Below, in pieces: positions 8,263-16,992 of a DNA stretch of 64,000 nt. The stretch spans positions 4,200-68,199 of the forward strand of contig DATBHR010000089.1 in assembly GCA_036557365.1 (NCBI GenBank), in the 5' to 3' direction. The stretch is from DATKHR01 sp036557365. Lineage in GTDB: Bacteria; Acidobacteriota; Vicinamibacteria; Vicinamibacterales; CAVVIG01. Numbering within the stretch: position 1 is the first letter of the stretch; each line of letters starts with the position of its first letter. The position numbers and the translations under genes are program-made. A model generated the notes under the pieces. That model saw nothing but the letters and a program-made list of their open reading frames with translations. It was not told where the DNA came from and did no database searches.

Positions 8263-9458
8263 ATGCTTCGATTGTGCGATGGGCGGTCGTCAACGTGGGG
8301 ATCGCGCTGACGTTGACGGGCTGTCGGTCCGAGTCATCGTCCACCCCAGCCCCGCGTCCGGACGCGCAAACGGAAAAGGCTGACGCTCCTGGGATCAGCG
8401 GATCGACGCTCCGCATCGACCGCGAGATGCTCCGCGATCTGCGGATTACGACGTCGAAGGTCGAGGAACACCGTGGAGGCGAGTCCGCGAGCCTGCTCGG
8501 CGAGCTCGGCGTGAATCAGAACGCGTACGCCGAAGTCAGCGCGCCGCTCCAGGCCCGGGTCATATCCCTTCGCGCCGTCGAGGGGCAGCGCGTCGGGACT
8601 GGCGACGTGCTGGCGACACTCGAGAGTGGCGAGCTGGCCAAGGCGCGCGGGGAGCTGGCGACCGCCCAGGCGCGGCGCGACCTGGCGCAACGCGCGGCGG
8701 ATCGCAAACGCAGTCTGAACAACGAGCAAATCGTTCCGACTCGGGAAGTCCAGGAGGCCGAAAACGAGGTGATCGCGGCCGACGCTCAAGTCCGCGCGGC
8801 GCAGGCATCGCTCAGATCCTTGGGCGCCCCTGACCAGGCCGGCGATGGTGCCAGTGCGTCGACACTGATGCTTCGGTCTCCGATCTCCGGCGTCATTCTC
8901 GAGCGCACGATCGCGCTCGGTCAGACGGCCGATCCGTCAAAACCGCTCTTCCGAATCGGCGATGTCTCGACGCTCTGGTTGACCGTGCACGCCTTCGAGC
9001 GCGACGCCGTGCGACTTGCGAAGGGTGCACCGGCGCGTATCACCTTCGCCGCAATTCCCGGTCGAACGTTCCAAGGTTCCGTTGCCCTGATTGGGCAGAG
9101 CGTCGATCCGGACTCGCGGACGGTGGCTGTCCGCATCGATCTCTCAAACCGCGACGGAATGCTGCGGCCGGGCATGTCCGCAACGGCCTGGCTGCCTGTG
9201 GGGGAACAAGGCACGCTGCTCGCGGTGCCGGCGGCGGCCGTTCAACGTGTGCGCGATCGCTGGTGTGTGTTCATTCCCAAAGACGACCGTACGTTTGAGA
9301 TTCGTCCAATTGGCCGCGGAAGGGATATCGCCGGCGAAGTCGAAATCCTCTCTGGTGTGCGCGCCGGTGAGCCGATTGTCGTCGATGGGGCGTTTCTGCT
9401 GAAGGCGGAGACCGAGCGGTCTGCCGCCGAAGGCGAGCATGGGGAGAAACGCGAATGA
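8259..9458 (+). CDS. Periplasmic adaptor lipoprotein of a heavy-metal RND pump (CzcB/CusB-like)
   Basis: 399 residues, membrane-fusion protein of the HlyD group. The N-terminus is a lipoprotein signal with lipobox LTLTGC (Cys near residue 21). A lipoyl/barrel-sandwich hybrid half (VISLRAVEGQRVGTGDVLATLESG) precedes a helical hairpin (ARGELATAQARRDLAQRAADRKRS), the second lipoyl half (RSPISGVILERT) and a beta-barrel domain. No His-rich or Met-rich metal-binding tail is seen. The start is ATG 8259 in the ATGA overlap with the channel gene, not the earlier in-frame ATG at 8232. It ends in an ATGA overlap with the RND gene. Confidence 0.9.
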   Translation: MNASIVRWAVVNVGIALTLTGCRSESSSTPAPRPDAQTEKADAPGISGSTLRIDREMLRDLRITTSKVEEHRGGESASLLGELGVNQNAYAEVSAPLQARVISLRAVEGQRVGTGDVLATLESGELAKARGELATAQARRDLAQRAADRKRSLNNEQIVPTREVQEAENEVIAADAQVRAAQASLRSLGAPDQAGDGASASTLMLRSPISGVILERTIALGQTADPSKPLFRIGDVSTLWLTVHAFERDAVRLAKGAPARITFAAIPGRTFQGSVALIGQSVDPDSRTVAVRIDLSNRDGMLRPGMSATAWLPVGEQGTLLAVPAAAVQRVRDRWCVFIPKDDRTFEIRPIGRGRDIAGEVEILSGVRAGEPIVVDGAFLLKAETERSAAEGEHGEKRE

Positions 9459-12400
9459 TCGAGCACTTTATCCGCGCGTCGACATCTCGACCGGCACTCG
9501 CGGTCATCCTCGCGATTGCTGGCACCGTCTTCGGTGTCATGTCTCTGCAGAACTTGCGCCGAGATGTATTTCCCGATCTATCTGCGCCCGTGTTCAACGT
9601 GATCGTTCAGAACGCTGCGATGGGCGCCGAGGAACTCGAAACAGGCATTTCCATCCCGCTCGAAGCGGCGTTGGCCGGATTGCCCGACATTCGACGTGTA
9701 CGTTCGGTCTCTCAGCTCGGTGTGTGCCAGGTAACCGTTGAATTTGAGCCGGATGCCGACTACTACCGCGCACGGCAGTTTGTGGCCGAACGCGTCAACC
9801 AGATCGCCACACAGCTACCGCCTGGAACGGAACCGCCGCTCTTGTCGGGTGTCACGGGACGGCTGAACGAAATCTTCGAGTTCACGCTCGAGGCGGAGCC
9901 AGGCGCCGCCGATTTGATGGCCTTGCGTGATCTCGCGGAGTTCGAGGTGAAGAATCGGTTGCTTGCCGTGCCAGGTGTCGCGACCGTCGAGCGCCTCGGC
10001 GGGTATCTCCGGCAATTCCAGGTGCAGATCGATCCGGAACGGATGGCCGCGCGGCGTGTGAGTCTCGACGAGGTGATCCATGCCGTGGGGACTTCGAACG
10101 TCAATGCCTCGGGTGGCTTCGTCCGCCAGGGGCCGATGGAGTGGTCCGTCCGAGCCCTGGGTCGAGCCGGCGGCGTAGACGAATTGCGGCAGACCGTTGT
10201 CGTCGTCCGCGGCACAACACCCGTGCTCATCGGAGATATCGCAGACGTGCGCGAGGCTCCAGCGACGCGACGCGGCATGGCCCACCGACTGAAGGGTGAA
10301 GTGGTCAGCGCCCGCATCATCAAACAATTCGGCGCCGACACGGTGCGCGTGGCGGAGGGGATTCGGCAAGCGGTCGTTGAAATCCAAAGGGGCCTTCCCA
10401 AAGGCGTCGTTCTTCGCACGGTCTACGACCAGTCCGCACTCGTGCAGTCTGCGCTGGGAGGCGTCGGCCGAGCGGTCTTGCTGGGCGCGCTCTTCGTCGT
10501 GATCGTGCTGTTCGCGCTCCTCGGGGACATGCGGGCGGCGATGATCGTCACGCTGACGATTCCGGCGTCGATCGCGTTGGCCGGCATCCTCCTCAACCGC
10601 TTGAACGTCGGCCTGAACACCATGACGCTCGGCGGCCTGGCCATCGCCGTTGGCCTGCTCGTCGATGCGGCCATCATCGTGACCGAGAACATCCTGCACC
10701 GCCTGGCCGGGACTTCTCGCGAACAACATCGGGACATCGCCGTTCGTGCGGCGACAGAGGTTGGTCGGCCGATCGCGTTCGCCACCGTGATCGTGATCGC
10801 CGTCTTCCTTCCGTTGTTCGGCATGTCGGGTATCGAGGGACGCATGTATCAGCCGCTCGCAGCCGCCGTGATGGCTGCGGTGGCCGCGGCATTGGTCCTC
10901 GCGCTGAGCGTCGTCCCTGTTGTCGGCGAGCTCGTCTTGCGGCCGAAGAAGGCCGGCGCGCACGACGATGTCTGGCTGATTCGCCAGGTCAAGAGGATGT
11001 ACGCGCCGGCTCTCGATTGGTGTCTCAGCCATCGGAAGGCCGTCCTGGCGCTGGCCGCCGCGGTCACGATCCCCGCGCTCATCGTCGCGACCCGGATCGG
11101 ATCCGATTTCATGCCGAAGCTCGACGAAGGCGCCCTGCTTCTGCAGACAGTGCTGCCGCCGGAAGCGTCGCTCGAAGAAGTCGATCGCCTGAATCACCGA
11201 ATCGAAGATTTGCTGCGCGAGGTACCCGAAGTCGATGACGTGGTCCGGCGGACGGGGCGAGCGGAAGCGACAGAAGACCCGATGCCGCACACGATGTCCG
11301 ACGTGCTCGTCGTTCTGAAAGACAAGCGGAGTCGGAACATCGAAGAGCTAGAAGACGTGATGCGGGAGCGGCTTCGACCCGTTCCGGGTGTCACGACGCT
11401 CTTCACGACGCCGCTCGGCATGCGCATTGATGAAGGGTTAGGGGGAACGCCGGCAGACATCTCCGTCCGGATCTTTGGTCCAGACCTCGATGAGTTGGCG
11501 AGGCTTGCAGGTCGTGCTCAACAGCTCATGAACGGAATCCCCGGTGTCTCAGACCTTCGGACTGAGCAGCTCACAGGCTTGCCACAGCTTCGAATTGCCG
11601 TCGATCGCGCAGCAACGGCCCGTGTGGGCTTGTCTCCTGGTGACGTCATCCGAGCGGTTCGGATCGCGTTGGTCGGCGAGGAAGAGTCGGAAATCTGGCT
11701 CGGCCAACGGCGATTCGACTTGATCGTTCGATTGCCGGACGAGCGCAAGAACGACGTCAATGCCATCGGCTCGCTGTTTATCGACAGCCACGAGGGCACG
11801 CGAATTCCGCTCAGTCAACTCGCGTCGATCGAACCGGCCTTTGGGCCTGGCGCCATCCGCCGGGAAGCCGGCAGCCGGCGCGTGGCCGTCGAGGCCTCGG
11901 CCACTGGTCGCGATCTCGGGAGCGTGGCGGGCGACATCCAGCAGGCGCTGCAGCGCGACTTGCAGTTGCCGCAAGGATATTTCTTTAACATCGGCGGGCG
12001 TGTTGAGAGCCAGGCGCGGGCCTCGCAAGCGTTGAGGACCGCGATTGCGCTGGCTCTCTTCGCCGTCTTCCTGTTGCTGTATTTCGCGCTCGATTCGTTC
12101 ACCGAGGCAACCGTCATCTTGGTGACGATTCCGGTCGCGTTTGTTGGCGGGATCGCTGGTCTCCTGCTCGCCGGCGAAACGTGGAACGTGTCGTCGCTGG
12201 TTGGATTGATCGGGCTGTTCGGCATTGCCGTTCAGAACAGCCTGGTGCTGGTCACTCAGACCCGTGGTCTGGAGTCCGAAGGTCGCAATCTGTTCGAGGC
12301 CGTGCGCGAGGCGAGCATCGGGCGCGTGCGGCCCAAGCTGATGACGGCGGCTACGGCCATCCTGGGCCTGTTGCCGCTGCTTGTCCTACAACTCCACGGG

Positions 12401-12532
12401 ACCGAGATCGAGCGACCGCTGGCGATCGTGATGATCGGCGGCCTGGTCACGTCCACGCTGTTCACGCTGCTCGTGCTCCCGGCGCTGTATTTGACGGTAA
12501 CGCGCAGGTCCAGAAAGCCCGAGGCCGCATGA
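9455..12532 (+). CDS. Heavy-metal efflux RND transporter (CzcA/CusA family)
   Basis: 1025 residues, the proton-driven inner-membrane pump of the operon. It has the 12-TM RND layout: TM1 near residue 12-30, a large periplasmic loop, TM2-6 around 330-500, a second loop, TM8-12 around 850-1015. The TM4 motif reads GGLAIAVGLLVDAAIIVTEN, with a single Asp and an Ala where CzcA proteins have DG; this resembles the CusA-like monovalent-cation subgroup more than the Zn/Co/Ni CzcA subgroup, but substrate is not settled by this. It overlaps both neighbours by 4 nt. Confidence 0.92.
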   Translation: MIEHFIRASTSRPALAVILAIAGTVFGVMSLQNLRRDVFPDLSAPVFNVIVQNAAMGAEELETGISIPLEAALAGLPDIRRVRSVSQLGVCQVTVEFEPDADYYRARQFVAERVNQIATQLPPGTEPPLLSGVTGRLNEIFEFTLEAEPGAADLMALRDLAEFEVKNRLLAVPGVATVERLGGYLRQFQVQIDPERMAARRVSLDEVIHAVGTSNVNASGGFVRQGPMEWSVRALGRAGGVDELRQTVVVVRGTTPVLIGDIADVREAPATRRGMAHRLKGEVVSARIIKQFGADTVRVAEGIRQAVVEIQRGLPKGVVLRTVYDQSALVQSALGGVGRAVLLGALFVVIVLFALLGDMRAAMIVTLTIPASIALAGILLNRLNVGLNTMTLGGLAIAVGLLVDAAIIVTENILHRLAGTSREQHRDIAVRAATEVGRPIAFATVIVIAVFLPLFGMSGIEGRMYQPLAAAVMAAVAAALVLALSVVPVVGELVLRPKKAGAHDDVWLIRQVKRMYAPALDWCLSHRKAVLALAAAVTIPALIVATRIGSDFMPKLDEGALLLQTVLPPEASLEEVDRLNHRIEDLLREVPEVDDVVRRTGRAEATEDPMPHTMSDVLVVLKDKRSRNIEELEDVMRERLRPVPGVTTLFTTPLGMRIDEGLGGTPADISVRIFGPDLDELARLAGRAQQLMNGIPGVSDLRTEQLTGLPQLRIAVDRAATARVGLSPGDVIRAVRIALVGEEESEIWLGQRRFDLIVRLPDERKNDVNAIGSLFIDSHEGTRIPLSQLASIEPAFGPGAIRREAGSRRVAVEASATGRDLGSVAGDIQQALQRDLQLPQGYFFNIGGRVESQARASQALRTAIALALFAVFLLLYFALDSFTEATVILVTIPVAFVGGIAGLLLAGETWNVSSLVGLIGLFGIAVQNSLVLVTQTRGLESEGRNLFEAVREASIGRVRPKLMTAATAILGLLPLLVLQLHGTEIERPLAIVMIGGLVTSTLFTLLVLPALYLTVTRRSRKPEAA

Positions 12533-13419
12533 GCCACACCCACATTCAGAGCGGCGCTGGAAAGAATCGATCGCGCCTACGCGCCGCGCTCGTCCTCACG
12601 GGCGCGTACTTCGTGACGGAGCTCGTCGCCGGGTGGCTGACAGGAAGTCTTGCACTGCTTGCGGACGCCGGTCACATGCTCACCGACGTCGCCGGGCTCG
12701 GACTGGCGCTCTTCGCCATCCACATGGCCGAGCGTCCAGCAACATCAGAGCGTACGTATGGGTACTACCGCACCGAAATCCTCGCAGCCCTGGCGAACGC
12801 CGTCGTCTTGATCGGAATCTCCGTCTGGGTGCTCATCGAGGCGTACGAACGATTTCGACACCCCGAGCCGATCGCCAGTGGCCCGATGTTGCTCGTTGCG
12901 CTCGTGGGGCTGGGCGTCAATGCCGGCAGTATCTGGCTGTTGCGTTCCGCGTCTGACGAGAGCCTGAACCTCAAAGGCGCCTACTTCGAAGTGCTATCCG
13001 ACGCGATTTCGTCGGTGGGCGTGATGATCGCCGCCGCGGTGATCTGGTCGACCGGCTGGCTGTACGCCGACCCGCTCGTATCGGCCGGTATCGGACTCTT
13101 CATCCTGCCGCGGACCGCGAAGCTGATGGCCGATGCGGTCGGCGTGTTGCTCGAAGGCACGCCGGCCGACGTGAACATTGGCGAAGTTCGGGCCGCAATC
13201 GCCGCGATTGGAGGCGTCGCCGACGTTCATGACCTGCACGTCTGGTCGCTCACGTCAGGCGTCAACGCCCTGAGCGTTCACGTTGTCGCAGCTGACGGCA
13301 ACGACTTCGGAGGACTTCTCAGCCGTGTCGGCGAGTGCGCCTCTCATCGTTTCCGAATCGCGCACGTCACCGTCCAGGTCGAGCCTCCGGGTTGGAGATG
13401 CGGAGGGATGCACGCGTGA
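12529..13419 (+). CDS. Cation diffusion facilitator transporter (CzcD/ZitB-like)
   Basis: 296 residues, a proton-coupled divalent cation exporter of the inner membrane. Six TM segments are apparent. The metal-site motif HMLTD (residues about 46-50, TM2) and its TM5 counterpart SDAISS near 155-160 are present; the C-terminal cytoplasmic domain has the VHDLHVWSLTSG segment typical of CzcD proteins, and a short His-containing N-terminus (SHTHIQ). ATG 12529 lies in an ATGA overlap with the RND gene; the frame's earlier ATG is a shadow. It extends the efflux operon from periplasmic export to cytosolic export. Confidence 0.93.
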   Translation: MSHTHIQSGAGKNRSRLRAALVLTGAYFVTELVAGWLTGSLALLADAGHMLTDVAGLGLALFAIHMAERPATSERTYGYYRTEILAALANAVVLIGISVWVLIEAYERFRHPEPIASGPMLLVALVGLGVNAGSIWLLRSASDESLNLKGAYFEVLSDAISSVGVMIAAAVIWSTGWLYADPLVSAGIGLFILPRTAKLMADAVGVLLEGTPADVNIGEVRAAIAAIGGVADVHDLHVWSLTSGVNALSVHVVAADGNDFGGLLSRVGECASHRFRIAHVTVQVEPPGWRCGGMHA

Positions 13420-13547
13420 TCGCCAAACCAAAACCCCGCTGGTGGCGGCGGATCCAATGGATCGACGTGGTGATGGTCGTCGTTGCCGTGGTCGTCCTCC
13501 TGTTCCTCACCGCGGAGCTGTGGATGCCGCACCTCGGACCCGAGTAG
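13416..13547 (+). CDS. 43-residue single-span membrane protein in the efflux operon
   Basis: The start is GTG 13416, overlapping the CDF stop in GTGA. The translation has a basic Trp-rich head (AKPKPRWWRRIQW) and one transmembrane helix (VVMVVVAVVVLLFLTAELW). Tight coupling to the CDF gene and a sensible topology support that it is real. An accessory or regulatory subunit of the transporter is possible; this is inference. Confidence 0.55.
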   Translation: MIAKPKPRWWRRIQWIDVVMVVVAVVVLLFLTAELWMPHLGPE

Positions 13548-13553
13548 GACAAG

Positions 13554-13736
13554 GTGACCGGCATGGGATTTCCGAATCGCTCGCTGACACATCGAGGCTC
13601 GAAGCGAAGAGTCCGTGCGATCAAGGCCCGCGACCATTGGTCCTGGAGCATGACCGCGCTCGTCGTGATCGTGCTCGGTGCGTTGATCCTTCTCCTGTAC
13701 ATGATCGTGACGCATCCACCGCAGCATTCGAGGTGA
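13554..13736 (+). CDS. About 60-residue single-span membrane protein
   Basis: The start is GTG 13554 or ATG 13563. A basic N-terminal part (SKRRVRAIKARDHW) is followed by a transmembrane helix (MTALVVIVLGALILLLYMIV) and a short polar tail. It lies 6 bp after the preceding small membrane gene and shares its architecture of basic aromatic head plus one helix, but the two are not obvious duplicates. Function unknown. Confidence 0.55.
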   Translation: MTGMGFPNRSLTHRGSKRRVRAIKARDHWSWSMTALVVIVLGALILLLYMIVTHPPQHSR

Positions 13737-13739
13737 CGC

Positions 13740-14234
13740 ATGAAGGTCGGCTTCTTCGCAGTACTGGCGTTCGGCGCGCTCATCGGTTCATCGTGCGCCA
13801 AACGCATTCCAGAGCCAACGGGAGTCGCCCCTGGCACGCCGCATATCACCTGGGTGCTCATGTACGGCGACCGGAACAACGCTGATGATGAATTCGCCTG
13901 CCAATCAGAGCCGAAGACGGAGTGCGTGATTCCGGCGAGCCGGCCGGACGCACAATCCTTCGCCGACGTGCACTTCTATTTCCACGGGGCAGGCAACGAG
14001 ACAAAGTACGAGGGCACAACGTCGATCGGGTTCTTGCAGGGGAGGCCGGAGGCTCATACGAGTCGCACCAACATCACGGTGAAGAAGAACGAATCGATCA
14101 CGAACTCCAGCACCACCGGCATCGTCACCTCGGCCCCCGGTATGTATACGGTCGCGCTCGACTTCAACGCGACTGTCACGGACACAGGCAAGCGACAGCC
14201 GGTTCGCGAATCGTTTCAGGTTCGAGTGCAATGA
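13740..14234 (+). CDS. Putative lipoprotein, unknown function
   Basis: 164 residues. Signal sequence FFAVLAFGALIGSSC has a lipobox with Cys near residue 19; the mature part is polar and beta-rich (HFYFHGAGNETKY, GMYTVALDFNATVTDTGK) and could be an immunoglobulin-like fold. It starts 3 bp after the previous stop, so it is the last gene of the efflux-operon run. I do not recognise the family; a periplasmic accessory role is only suggested by position. Confidence 0.6.
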   Translation: MKVGFFAVLAFGALIGSSCAKRIPEPTGVAPGTPHITWVLMYGDRNNADDEFACQSEPKTECVIPASRPDAQSFADVHFYFHGAGNETKYEGTTSIGFLQGRPEAHTSRTNITVKKNESITNSSTTGIVTSAPGMYTVALDFNATVTDTGKRQPVRESFQVRVQ

Positions 14235-14311
14235 CGCAAAATCTACGCACTCGCGGAGAGACGCAGCCGTCGAGAATCGCTATACTGGCATCTGCGACGA
14301 CCGTCACTTTT

Positions 14312-14376
14312 CGAGGACTTATCACAAACGGTTCAACAGCGTTTTTGAGGTCTTCGTAAGTGGCTGATTCTAAAGC
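14312..14376 (+). repeat. Upstream flank repeat of tRNA-Ser, copy 2 (decayed)
   Basis: GGACTTATCACAAACGG and, 40 bases later, AAGTGGCTGATTCTAAAG correspond to the two conserved blocks in front of copy 1 and the intact tRNA-Ser. Similarity is weaker than in copy 1. A GCTATACTGG box about 35 bases further upstream also recurs near 38411. Confidence 0.5.
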
Positions 14377-14420
14377 GGAGAGATGCTGGAGCGGTCGATC
14401 AGGCACGCTTGGAAAACGAA
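14377..14420 (+). pseudogene. tRNA-Ser 5'-half remnant, copy 2
   Basis: GGAGAGATGCTGGAGCGG followed by GGTCGATCAGGCACGCTTGGAAAA matches the 5' half of the tRNA-Ser at 38588 up to the anticodon loop, with several substitutions; the 3' half is absent. It shares GGTCGATC and the post-break sequence with copy 1. Confidence 0.7.
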
Positions 14421-14658
14421 CCAGGCGACCCTCACCGCGTGATACGAAAACACCTCTTTGCACAATCGATTCAACAACTTCCCGCCACAGAATCTCTCTC
14501 GATGTGAACTCGTAAACGCACGTATTTCTCGCGGGTTCAGAGGCGGTCTTACACAGTTTCTACACAGTTCTCGCGACGGCTTCTTCCCTTACGCCGCAAT
14601 GTCGTTCCGTCCGTGTTGATGCGACGGGACTATTACGACGGCCAAGTGTACGCATACC
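14421..14658. other. Gene-free left end of segment B
   Basis: About 240 bases with no supported gene between tRNA remnant 2 and the STAND gene's stop. The one notable element is the direct repeat at 14545-14569. Confidence 0.6.
14545..14569 (+). repeat. End-associated direct repeat, left copy
   Basis: GGTCTTACACAGTTTCTACACAGTT. The partner at 38512-38539 reads GGTCTTACACAATTCGCTACACAATT, giving two half-units TTACACAxTT and CTACACAxTT in each. Placement just inside both ends of segment B fits an integrase arm site or terminal repeat. Confidence 0.5.
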
Positions 14659-16980
14659 CTAGGTTCGCTCGCCTGTCGGTTTGTCGATGCTCGCATCATC
14701 GTCAATATCATCGAAGATACTTCTATCGCTCCGACTCTTCTCTGGTTTGTCCAGGTTTCCGAGCCTCCTAGGCTTCCGCTTCGGCTCGTCCGGCGTGTGG
14801 TCGCCGATCCACTCGTTTGCATATCGTCGCTGCCGGTCAATGACCCCAGCAGCCTCCGAGTCTGCGCCAAAGTGAAGCGTCAGAGTGTCGAGGGTCTCCA
14901 TGAGGGACGACATGTGCTCTTCCGGCGATTCGTCGGGTCGGTGGTTGGACTGGGCATTCGCTCGAACCTCTTCCAGCCGCGGTAGCAGTTCTGAGCGCAC
15001 TCGCTCCTTAAGTTCTTCGAATTCGTCGTCTTTGAAGACAGCGCGAATCGACTTGTTGTTCATGGCGGTCAGGTCATCACCCTCAATGGCGTACTTGCTG
15101 ACGGTCTCGATGAACTGACGTCGGTGCTCCTCTGGGAGGATGCCCAGTCTCTGAAGCGTGACCACGAGCCCCACCTCCGCCATCGCGCTAAGCATCAATC
15201 CGGGTCTCACCATCTGATCAAGAACCCCCAGGTTCGCCTTGAGGTACATCTCGAGAAACTCTTTCGAGCATCGGCGGGCCAGAAAGGAATGAAGCGCCCA
15301 TTTGCCGCCCCATGTCGACAGAAACGGCGATTTGTAGTTCTTGCTGTTCGGAAACTCGCTCAGCCGGTCGAGCATCAGCGGGAACAGAACGCGTGGCACG
15401 ACGACGGCCTTCTCGATGCCGACAGCGCCGCACGTGACCTGCGTGACAAGTTTCTCCGGAGCGCCTCCCTGAATGTAGATGCCGAGAAGTTCCGGGCTGT
15501 GAACGAGAATCGATGCGAAGGCGTCGCCGATAGTCGGATGCTTGAAGCGCCAGACGGCGTCGCCGCCGGTTTCGGTGAGCAGAACGAGGCTGCCTGTCAG
15601 CGCCTCGAGCGCGGCAACACACCCGCCGAGCGTGCTCCCGAGACGCTGAAGGGCCTCAGTCTCCGACGGCTGCAGCTCGATGGGACTTTCGAGCCTATCG
15701 TTGCGCATGTAGATAAGCGCCAACGCAGCCTTGCTGTCGCGGTCGAGGCCATTGAGGACCTCTTGAAGGAACTCCTCGCGTTTCTCCACGAACTGTCCCA
15801 GGTAATAGGGGTCCAAGAAAAGATCCTTCGTGAAGAGGGGGTCCGAAAGCCGCCTGGCCGTTTCCGGGATGAACCGGGCGTGTCCCGCGATCATTTCGAG
15901 GTGCGGCTTGATCTCCGACCTAAAGCTGCGCGGCTGCTTCCCGAGCCTGAGGTGGTTGTAGAGGATTTGCTGTTTCTCCCGCGTCGTCAGCTTATGAACG
16001 TCGATGACGACTTTGGCTTCCTTGAGCAGCGGAAAGGCGCTCTCCTTGAGGTCCTTCCTCGCCCGGTTGTAGATGTAGTCACGCGACGTCATGACGATCT
16101 TCGCGCCTTTGTGCAGCATCGACTTGATGTGTGGGAAAACGTGGTTCCAGCCACGAACGAGGAAGTCCTCGTACTGTGTCACGCCGAACGCGTCATCAAT
16201 CCAGAAGAACTGTGACGCCTCATCGGGGTTCCAACGGTCGACGACCTTGGCGGGATCCTCAAGCTTCAGAGTCGAAGCGCCCCATTGGTCGATTGCGGCC
16301 ATGGCGAGCATTGACGCGATGGTTGTTTTTCCCGCGGCGGGCTCGCCGACGAGAAGCACAAAACTATGTTTGTCAAGAGCGTCGGCCGCGCGCCTGTAAG
16401 CATCCGTCACGACGACCTTCGCGAGATCCTCATTCATGGTTTCGAGGATGGCGCGAGCCTGGCCGTAGGCACGCTCGTCGAGAATCTGACCCAAGTCACC
16501 CAGGCCGTAGACGCGGGGCACGCTCATGCGCAGCCGCTTGTTGTCGCGTATCTGCTGCGAGAGCCAGTCGGCGCCAAGCGTCAGAACGTGTTTGGCGCCG
16601 GCATTCTTGAATAACGTCTCAATCTCTTCCTCGCCGGTCCCGGACAAGCCGGCATTCGTGACGATTACGTAGGTGTCACAACGCTTCTTCTGGACAAGCC
16701 GCTGGACCTTCTCGACTTCATCGGTGAGGTCGGCGGCCCTGATCACGTAGTCGCGCTTACCTGTGAACTTGCACTGAATGACGAACCTGCCGTTCAGGTC
16801 CTCGTGGCCTTGACGCTTCCACGTGCCCGTGAATGCGCCGTCGCGCCCACCGTCACGAGACGGGAGAAACGATTGCACGGTCTGTCCGAGAGGCCCCATG
16901 AACTTCCGATCGATGATGGTGAGCACGCGTTGAAAGACATCGCGGCGCGCAGACTCGGTGAGGGGCGTGATCGTCGCCAT
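14659..16980 (-). CDS. Restriction-endonuclease-like N-terminus fused to a STAND-type NTPase
   Basis: 773 residues. Residues 1-145 form an Mrr/type IV-like PD-(D/E)XK nuclease domain: GGRDG with Asp47 and FVIQCK with Gln69/Lys71, the variant D...QxK active site. Residues about 180-420 are a P-loop NTPase of the novel STAND (nSTAND3-like) type: Walker A GEPAAGKTT at 212-220 and Walker B FFWIDD at 258-263. The C-terminal 350 residues are helical sensor-like. STAND proteins with a nuclease head are typically phage sensors that cleave DNA when triggered. It follows the CHAT gene by 12 bp in the same direction, with AGGAG before its ATG. Confidence 0.8.
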   Translation of the reverse strand: MATITPLTESARRDVFQRVLTIIDRKFMGPLGQTVQSFLPSRDGGRDGAFTGTWKRQGHEDLNGRFVIQCKFTGKRDYVIRAADLTDEVEKVQRLVQKKRCDTYVIVTNAGLSGTGEEEIETLFKNAGAKHVLTLGADWLSQQIRDNKRLRMSVPRVYGLGDLGQILDERAYGQARAILETMNEDLAKVVVTDAYRRAADALDKHSFVLLVGEPAAGKTTIASMLAMAAIDQWGASTLKLEDPAKVVDRWNPDEASQFFWIDDAFGVTQYEDFLVRGWNHVFPHIKSMLHKGAKIVMTSRDYIYNRARKDLKESAFPLLKEAKVVIDVHKLTTREKQQILYNHLRLGKQPRSFRSEIKPHLEMIAGHARFIPETARRLSDPLFTKDLFLDPYYLGQFVEKREEFLQEVLNGLDRDSKAALALIYMRNDRLESPIELQPSETEALQRLGSTLGGCVAALEALTGSLVLLTETGGDAVWRFKHPTIGDAFASILVHSPELLGIYIQGGAPEKLVTQVTCGAVGIEKAVVVPRVLFPLMLDRLSEFPNSKNYKSPFLSTWGGKWALHSFLARRCSKEFLEMYLKANLGVLDQMVRPGLMLSAMAEVGLVVTLQRLGILPEEHRRQFIETVSKYAIEGDDLTAMNNKSIRAVFKDDEFEELKERVRSELLPRLEEVRANAQSNHRPDESPEEHMSSLMETLDTLTLHFGADSEAAGVIDRQRRYANEWIGDHTPDEPKRKPRRLGNLDKPEKSRSDRSIFDDIDDDASIDKPTGERT

Positions 16981-16992
16981 GTGCGGGCTCCT

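Larger units (their letters stand above)
5935..14376. mobile_element. Segment A: putative tRNA-Ser-associated island carrying metal efflux genes
   Basis: The segment is delimited by two decayed copies of the tRNA-Ser 5' half. Its cargo is a metal-efflux operon plus small hypothetical genes. The model is insertion with crossover in the anticodon loop, the incoming element supplying a new 5' half of the tRNA and leaving the displaced half at the far left. No integrase or transposase gene is seen, so the element would be non-autonomous or decayed. The boundaries come from the repeats alone. Confidence 0.45.
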
